Source: Clostridiales bacterium FE2011 (lineage in GTDB: Bacteria; Bacillota; Clostridia; Christensenellales; Aristaeellaceae). Taken from it: DNA of 64,000 nt. Location of the stretch: NCBI GenBank assembly GCA_017569305.1, contig CP069418.1, positions 124,001-188,000 of the forward strand, read 5' to 3'. Shown here piece by piece: positions 60,779 through 64,000 of the stretch. Each line of letters opens with the position of its first letter. Positions within the stretch are counted from its first letter, which is position 1. The notes under the pieces were generated by a model. The model did no database searches. It saw only the letters and a list, made by a program, of their open reading frames with translations, and had not been told where the DNA came from. The position numbers and the translations under genes are program-made.

Positions 60779-61065
60779 TCCGGATCACTCCCGTCAGCGT
60801 TCAGCCGTTCCATTTCAGCGGTCAGCGCTTCGGTAATTTCCGGTGTCAGTGTGATCTCAAGCTGTCTTTCCAGCTGCTTTTGCCGGATTGCCCGCTGCAG
60901 GCATTCCGCCCGGCGGCAGACATAGGCGCCCCGTCCGGATTTCTTTCCGGTAGGATCCAGAACCGCTTCCCCTTCCGGAGTTCTGACGATCCGGATCAGT
61001 TCACGCTTCTCTTTCATCTCGCGGCATCCGACGCACATCCGCATCGGGATCTTCTTTGGTTTCAT
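60775..61065 (-). CDS. rnpM: YlxR/RnpM family RNase P-associated protein
   Basis: 96 residues. [20 protein letters not shown] and [17 protein letters not shown] are the YlxR hallmarks, with the GRGAYVC loop that binds RNA. RnpM has been reported to bind and modulate RNase P in Bacillus. It starts 46 bases after nusA. The C-terminus is slightly acidic ([12 protein letters not shown]). Confidence 0.93.
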   Translation of the reverse strand: MKPKKIPMRMCVGCREMKEKRELIRIVRTPEGEAVLDPTGKKSGRGAYVCRRAECLQRAIRQKQLERQLEITLTPEITEALTAEMERLNADGSDPE

Positions 61066-61111
61066 AGAACCTCCACGCTTTGTTGTATCCGGATGCCCAA
61101 CGGTATCCTTC

Positions 61112-62299
61112 TTACATCGTGTCGTCGTCGCCGCCTACGCTGTCGTCGAAGTCCATCGTGAAGCTGTCGTATGCGGGCGTCTCCACCTGGACAAATTCGG
61201 TCATCTGGCCGTTGTCGTCCACCATGTCATCCATCTCGGCAGCCTGGCTCTGGCTCTTGATATCGATCTTCCAGCCGGTCAGTTTGGCTGCCAGGCGGGC
61301 ATTCTGGCCTTCCTTGCCGATCGCCAGGCTCAGCTGGTTATCCGGCACGATCACGCGGAATGCTTTTTCATCCTTTGCCTGATACACGCTCAGCACATGG
61401 GCGGGATTCAGGGCGTTGGCCACAAACTCAGCAGGGTTGCCGGACCACTTGATGATGTCAATCTTTTCGCCCTTCAGTTCAGTCACTACGCGGTCCACAC
61501 GGCCGCCGCGCTGTCCGACGCAGGCACCGACGGGATCAATCATCACGTCAGCGCTGTGGACTGCGATCTTGGTACGGCTTCCGGCTTCGCGGGCAATATT
61601 CTTGATCGTTACGATGCCGCCTGCGATTTCAGGCACTTCCATTTCGAACAGGCGCTTGACCAGGTTCGGGTGGATCCGGCTGACGTAAACCTGGGGAGTG
61701 TATCCCGCATTCTGGCTCGTCTTGTGCACTTCAAGGATATAAACCTTGATGTGGTCTCCGTCGTGCAGTTCTTCGCCGGGGATCATTTCATCCTTTTCCA
61801 GCACGCCTTCAGTACGGCCCAGGTCGATATACGCGGCCTTGGGTTCAATCCGCTCAACAATACCGGTCAGGATTTCACTTTCTTTTTCGATATATTCGTC
61901 ATAGATCTTTCCGCGTTCAGCTTCACGGATATGCTGGATGATTACCTGCTTGGCCGTCTGGGCAGCCACGCGCAGGAAGCCGTTGGGTGTAACGTCCACC
62001 TCGGCAATGTCCCCCATCTGATAGGAGGAATTGATCTTCTGCGCTTCTTTCAGGCTGATCTGGTTGGTGGGATCCTCAATCTCCTCATCCTCCAGGATCA
62101 GCTTCCGGGCATATACGGAGATACTGCCGTCCTGGCGGTTTACAGTAACGTCCAGGTTGTTCGGAGCAGTTTCCGTCTTCGGCAGGTTCTTCCTGTATGC
62201 GGCCTTCAGGGCCTCCTCAATGGTCTTGAAAAGTGCCTCCTCAGGGATTTCCTTTTCTCTGGCCAGCATTTTGATTGCGTCTATGACTTCGGATTTCAT
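61112..62299 (-). CDS. nusA: transcription termination/antitermination protein NusA
   Basis: 395 residues. N domain [21 protein letters not shown]1 domain ([20 protein letters not shown]), KH1 ([13 protein letters not shown] then [14 protein letters not shown]) and KH2 ([20 protein letters not shown]). The C-terminus is acidic ([15 protein letters not shown]) as in many Gram-positive NusA. It follows rimP by 15 bases. It binds RNA polymerase and controls pausing and antitermination, and may autoregulate the operon. Confidence 0.97.
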   Translation of the reverse strand: MKSEVIDAIKMLAREKEIPEEALFKTIEEALKAAYRKNLPKTETAPNNLDVTVNRQDGSISVYARKLILEDEEIEDPTNQISLKEAQKINSSYQMGDIAEVDVTPNGFLRVAAQTAKQVIIQHIREAERGKIYDEYIEKESEILTGIVERIEPKAAYIDLGRTEGVLEKDEMIPGEELHDGDHIKVYILEVHKTSQNAGYTPQVYVSRIHPNLVKRLFEMEVPEIAGGIVTIKNIAREAGSRTKIAVHSADVMIDPVGACVGQRGGRVDRVVTELKGEKIDIIKWSGNPAEFVANALNPAHVLSVYQAKDEKAFRVIVPDNQLSLAIGKEGQNARLAAKLTGWKIDIKSQSQAAEMDDMVDDNGQMTEFVQVETPAYDSFTMDFDDSVGGDDDTM

Positions 62300-62314
62300 G
62301 TTTCTTGTCCTTTC

Positions 62315-62821
62315 TCACGTCTCCGTGTTGTTCTCATCATCGCCGGAAAGATCGACGTCCTCGATACCTTCCATGTCCACCACCGGTTTGACCAGCGCAG
62401 CCGCCTTCCGCGGCACCAGCATCCTGCCTTCACCTGTGTCGATCACGATGTTTCCTTCTTCAAGACCAGCCAGGACACCGGTAAGTATCTTTGTCCCGTC
62501 TATCGGCTTGAAGAGTTTAACCTCGATCTCACAACCGAGATTCCGTTCAAAATCCCGGTCTTTTTTCAGCGGCCTGTCAATGCCCGGAGAGGATACTTCC
62601 ATGAAGTCGTAATCCACGCTGTCAGCGGGTGTCCTGACGGCTTTGTGGAATGCCTCGCAGTCATCCAGGCTTACGCCCTCTTCCTTGTCGATGTAAAACC
62701 TCAGATACTTTCCTGTCGGCTCTTTATCCATGCAGACATCAACGAGCTCGTAGCCCATCTGCTCTGCAACGGCACGAGCCTTCGCCTCCAGGCCGGTAAG
62801 CGATTCCGTCTTCGATGCCAT
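62315..62821 (-). CDS. rimP: ribosome maturation factor RimP
   Basis: 168 residues. [40 protein letters not shown] and [20 protein letters not shown] are family motifs; the last third is the SH3-like C domain ([20 protein letters not shown]). It helps 30S assembly. First gene of the nusA-infB operon, with GGGAGAC upstream of the ATG. Its C-terminal end is acidic (DDENNTET). Confidence 0.94.
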   Translation of the reverse strand: MASKTESLTGLEAKARAVAEQMGYELVDVCMDKEPTGKYLRFYIDKEEGVSLDDCEAFHKAVRTPADSVDYDFMEVSSPGIDRPLKKDRDFERNLGCEIEVKLFKPIDGTKILTGVLAGLEEGNIVIDTGEGRMLVPRKAAALVKPVVDMEGIEDVDLSGDDENNTET

Positions 62822-63010
62822 CTGTCAGTCTCCCATCCTTTCCGGGCAATGAAAAAGAGCGGAAAACAAGCCCTCCATCAGCCAGCGCTGACCGTATCCG
62901 GGAACACGTCCCCATACCGGTCTCCGAAGGCCTTCAGGCTGTTTCCGTTCCTTACGTTAAACCCTTCTTTCAAGGCGTTGCGCCGCTTTTAATCGTATGG
63001 AAACCATACG
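62822..63010 (-). other. nusA operon leader region
   Basis: About 190 bases of untranslated leader between promoter and rimP. A small hairpin GTATGG/CCATAC lies near its 5' end (about 62995-63009) and a T-rich run TCTTTTTCATT precedes the ribosome binding site. I see no complete terminator hairpin in front of that run, but the layout would allow one by long-range pairing. No gene was found here. Confidence 0.4.
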
Positions 63011-63016
63011 CAGGAA

Positions 63017-63045
63017 AGTATAGCATACTTCCCTGCGCATAGCAA
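63017..63045 (-). promoter_or_regulatory. sigma-A promoter of the rimP-nusA-infB operon
   Basis: Minus-strand TTGCTA (63040-63045), 17-base spacer, TATACT (63017-63022). The region CGCAGG...CCTGCG (about 63009-63037) is an imperfect palindrome over the -10 box and spacer; it may instead serve as the GH31 terminator stem, but no T-tract follows. Confidence 0.68.
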
Positions 63046-63086
63046 GCCTTATTTTTCAATTAGTACAAGGATTTTCTGGGGGTATT

Positions 63087-64000
63087 TTACACCTTTTCAT
63101 ACACAGGAATCACATCAATCGGCGCCGGGGCTGTGACAGTGTGTCCGCCTTCCAGAATTTCCCCGCTGTTCAGGTCTTTCCAACGTCCCTCAGGAAGATA
63201 AACCTGCCGTTCCCGCTGATGGAGTTCCAGCACCGGGGCAACCAGGTACCGGCTTCCGAACATGTACTGATCCTGCAGTTCCCAGCATCTGGCGTCCTCC
63301 GGGAATTCAAAGAACATCGTCCGGATCAGCGGAGCCCCGGTTTCGTGGGCTTCCCGGTACAGCTCCCGGATATAGTCGTGCATGGCAATCCGCACGTCAT
63401 AATACTTCCGCATGATGCGGTAGTTGTCTTCCCCGTAGCTCCAGAGTTCGTTCGGCTGGCCGGTATGGAGGTAGCCGCCTCCCCGTTCCCGCTCATCGAG
63501 CGGCGGAATATTGTACGGTCCCCGGTCTCCGTGCATTCGCAGCACGGCGCTGAAAACAGCGAACTGATACCAGCGGATCAGCAGTTCGCGGAAGGCCGGA
63601 TCATTCACATCATCTGTCATAAATCCGCCGATGTCTGTCGTCCACCACGGGATGCCCGCCAGTCCAATGTTCAGTCCCGCCTGCAGCTGTTCCCGGAAGG
63701 ATTCGAAAGTGCTCGGAACGTCGCCGGACCAGATGACGTTCCCGTATTTCTGGCTGCCGGCCCATCCGCACCGCAGCAGATTCACGGCCTCGATGCCTTT
63801 TTCGGCGGCCATGGGCTCATAAAAGGCCCTGGAGAACATCTGGGGATACAGGTTGCTGCAGCTCAGGGCAGGTCCCGTGCAGTAACGGTAGTTTTCAAAG
63901 TCATAGACCCCGTAGTCCGGTTCGGAATTATCCAGCCAGAAACCGTCAATGCCCAGGTCATAGTAATTCTTTTTGCAGACATCCCAGATATACTGCCTTG
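63087..64000 (-). CDS. glycoside hydrolase family 31 protein, C-terminal part
   Basis: The gene starts beyond 64000; 304 codons are in the window. The catalytic nucleophile block is GIDGFWLDNSEPDYG and the acid/base block is WSGDVPSTFESFREQL; PWWTTDIGGFM and FRELLIRWYQFAVFSAVLRM follow as in the GH31 barrel, then the beta-sandwich with SRYLVAPVLELHQRERQVYLP. The family includes alpha-glucosidases and alpha-xylosidases; the HGDRGPY/GGGYLHTGQ region may decide specificity, which I cannot assign. No signal on this side. It precedes the rimP promoter. Confidence 0.92.
   Translation of the reverse strand, partial: RQYIWDVCKKNYYDLGIDGFWLDNSEPDYGVYDFENYRYCTGPALSCSNLYPQMFSRAFYEPMAAEKGIEAVNLLRCGWAGSQKYGNVIWSGDVPSTFESFREQLQAGLNIGLAGIPWWTTDIGGFMTDDVNDPAFRELLIRWYQFAVFSAVLRMHGDRGPYNIPPLDERERGGGYLHTGQPNELWSYGEDNYRIMRKYYDVRIAMHDYIRELYREAHETGAPLIRTMFFEFPEDARCWELQDQYMFGSRYLVAPVLELHQRERQVYLPEGRWKDLNSGEILEGGHTVTAPAPIDVIPVYEKV

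Noticed and set aside
62822..62870. Complete terminator in front of rimP
   Set aside because: A T-run exists, but no adjacent inverted repeat could be found by eye.

Overview
The window looks like a chromosomal stretch from a low-to-moderate GC Gram-positive anaerobe of the Bacillota, most likely class Clostridia. The evidence is the gene order of several housekeeping operons (hrcA-grpE-dnaK-dnaJ behind a CIRCE element; ylxM-ffh-rpsP-khpA-rimM-trmD; rimP-nusA-ylxR-ylxQ-infB-rbfA-nrnA-truB-ribF; infC-rpmI-rplT; priA-def-fmt-rsmB), the strong AGGAGG-type ribosome binding sites and the textbook sigma-A promoters. Intracellular xylo-oligosaccharide hydrolases (GH8, GH120) and a GH31 enzyme suggest a plant-fibre-degrading gut or rumen organism. 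A relative of Christensenellales is possible, but this is a guess from style and not tested. There are no transposases, phage genes, rRNA genes or CRISPR arrays. One tRNA gene is present.

Layout. 1-4014 (minus): priA-def-fmt-rsmB translation and replication-restart operon. 4036-9300 (minus): TAXI-type TRAP transporter, and a vanZ-like / small membrane protein / cysteine desulfurase operon. 9303-14181 (minus): CIRCE-controlled heat-shock operon. 14243-18132 (minus): a five-gene envelope-type operon (DUF1292, NAGPA-domain protein, degenerate Lgt-like protein, PlsC-like protein, exported protein). 18159-20828: DUF896, a GNAT acetyltransferase, a second Lgt-like protein and a GT2-GtrA glycosyltransferase. 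20850-23280 (plus): F420-ligase-like protein, DUF1643 and acyl-ACP thioesterase operon, then tRNA-Arg(CCG). 23396-26634 (minus): GH8-GH120 xylo-oligosaccharide operon. 26658-29859 (minus): LURP-one protein, and a small operon of membrane protein, SRAP, a 47-residue protein, GIY-YIG protein and an unknown protein. 29870-36566: secreted serine hydrolase, histidine phosphatase, infC-rpmI-rplT with an attenuator leader, pfkA, and a triple peptidoglycan-binding-repeat protein. 36579-40854: a 1375-residue secreted repeat protein. 40939-45090 (plus): SRP and ribosome-maturation operon. 45127-49457 (plus): barstar-like, metallo-beta-lactamase, comEC, holA. 49481-51829: secreted Ig-like protein, a histone-H1-like Lys/Ala protein and a divergent 80-residue helical protein. 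51827-54411 (minus): glycogen phosphorylase. 54440-63045 (minus): the nusA-infB operon. 63087-64000: the end of a GH31 gene that runs off the window.

How the parts fit together. Most of the window is translation machinery and its quality control. The accessory parts are carbohydrate use (xylo-oligosaccharides, glycogen, glycolysis through pfkA) and a large share of envelope functions. The least explained material is the envelope block at 14.2-20.8 kb, where two degenerate relatives of the lipoprotein enzyme Lgt sit in two separate operons with lipid- and glycan-type enzymes, and the divergent histone-like / small helical protein pair at 50.7-51.8 kb. All functions are read from sequence by eye; no search was run.
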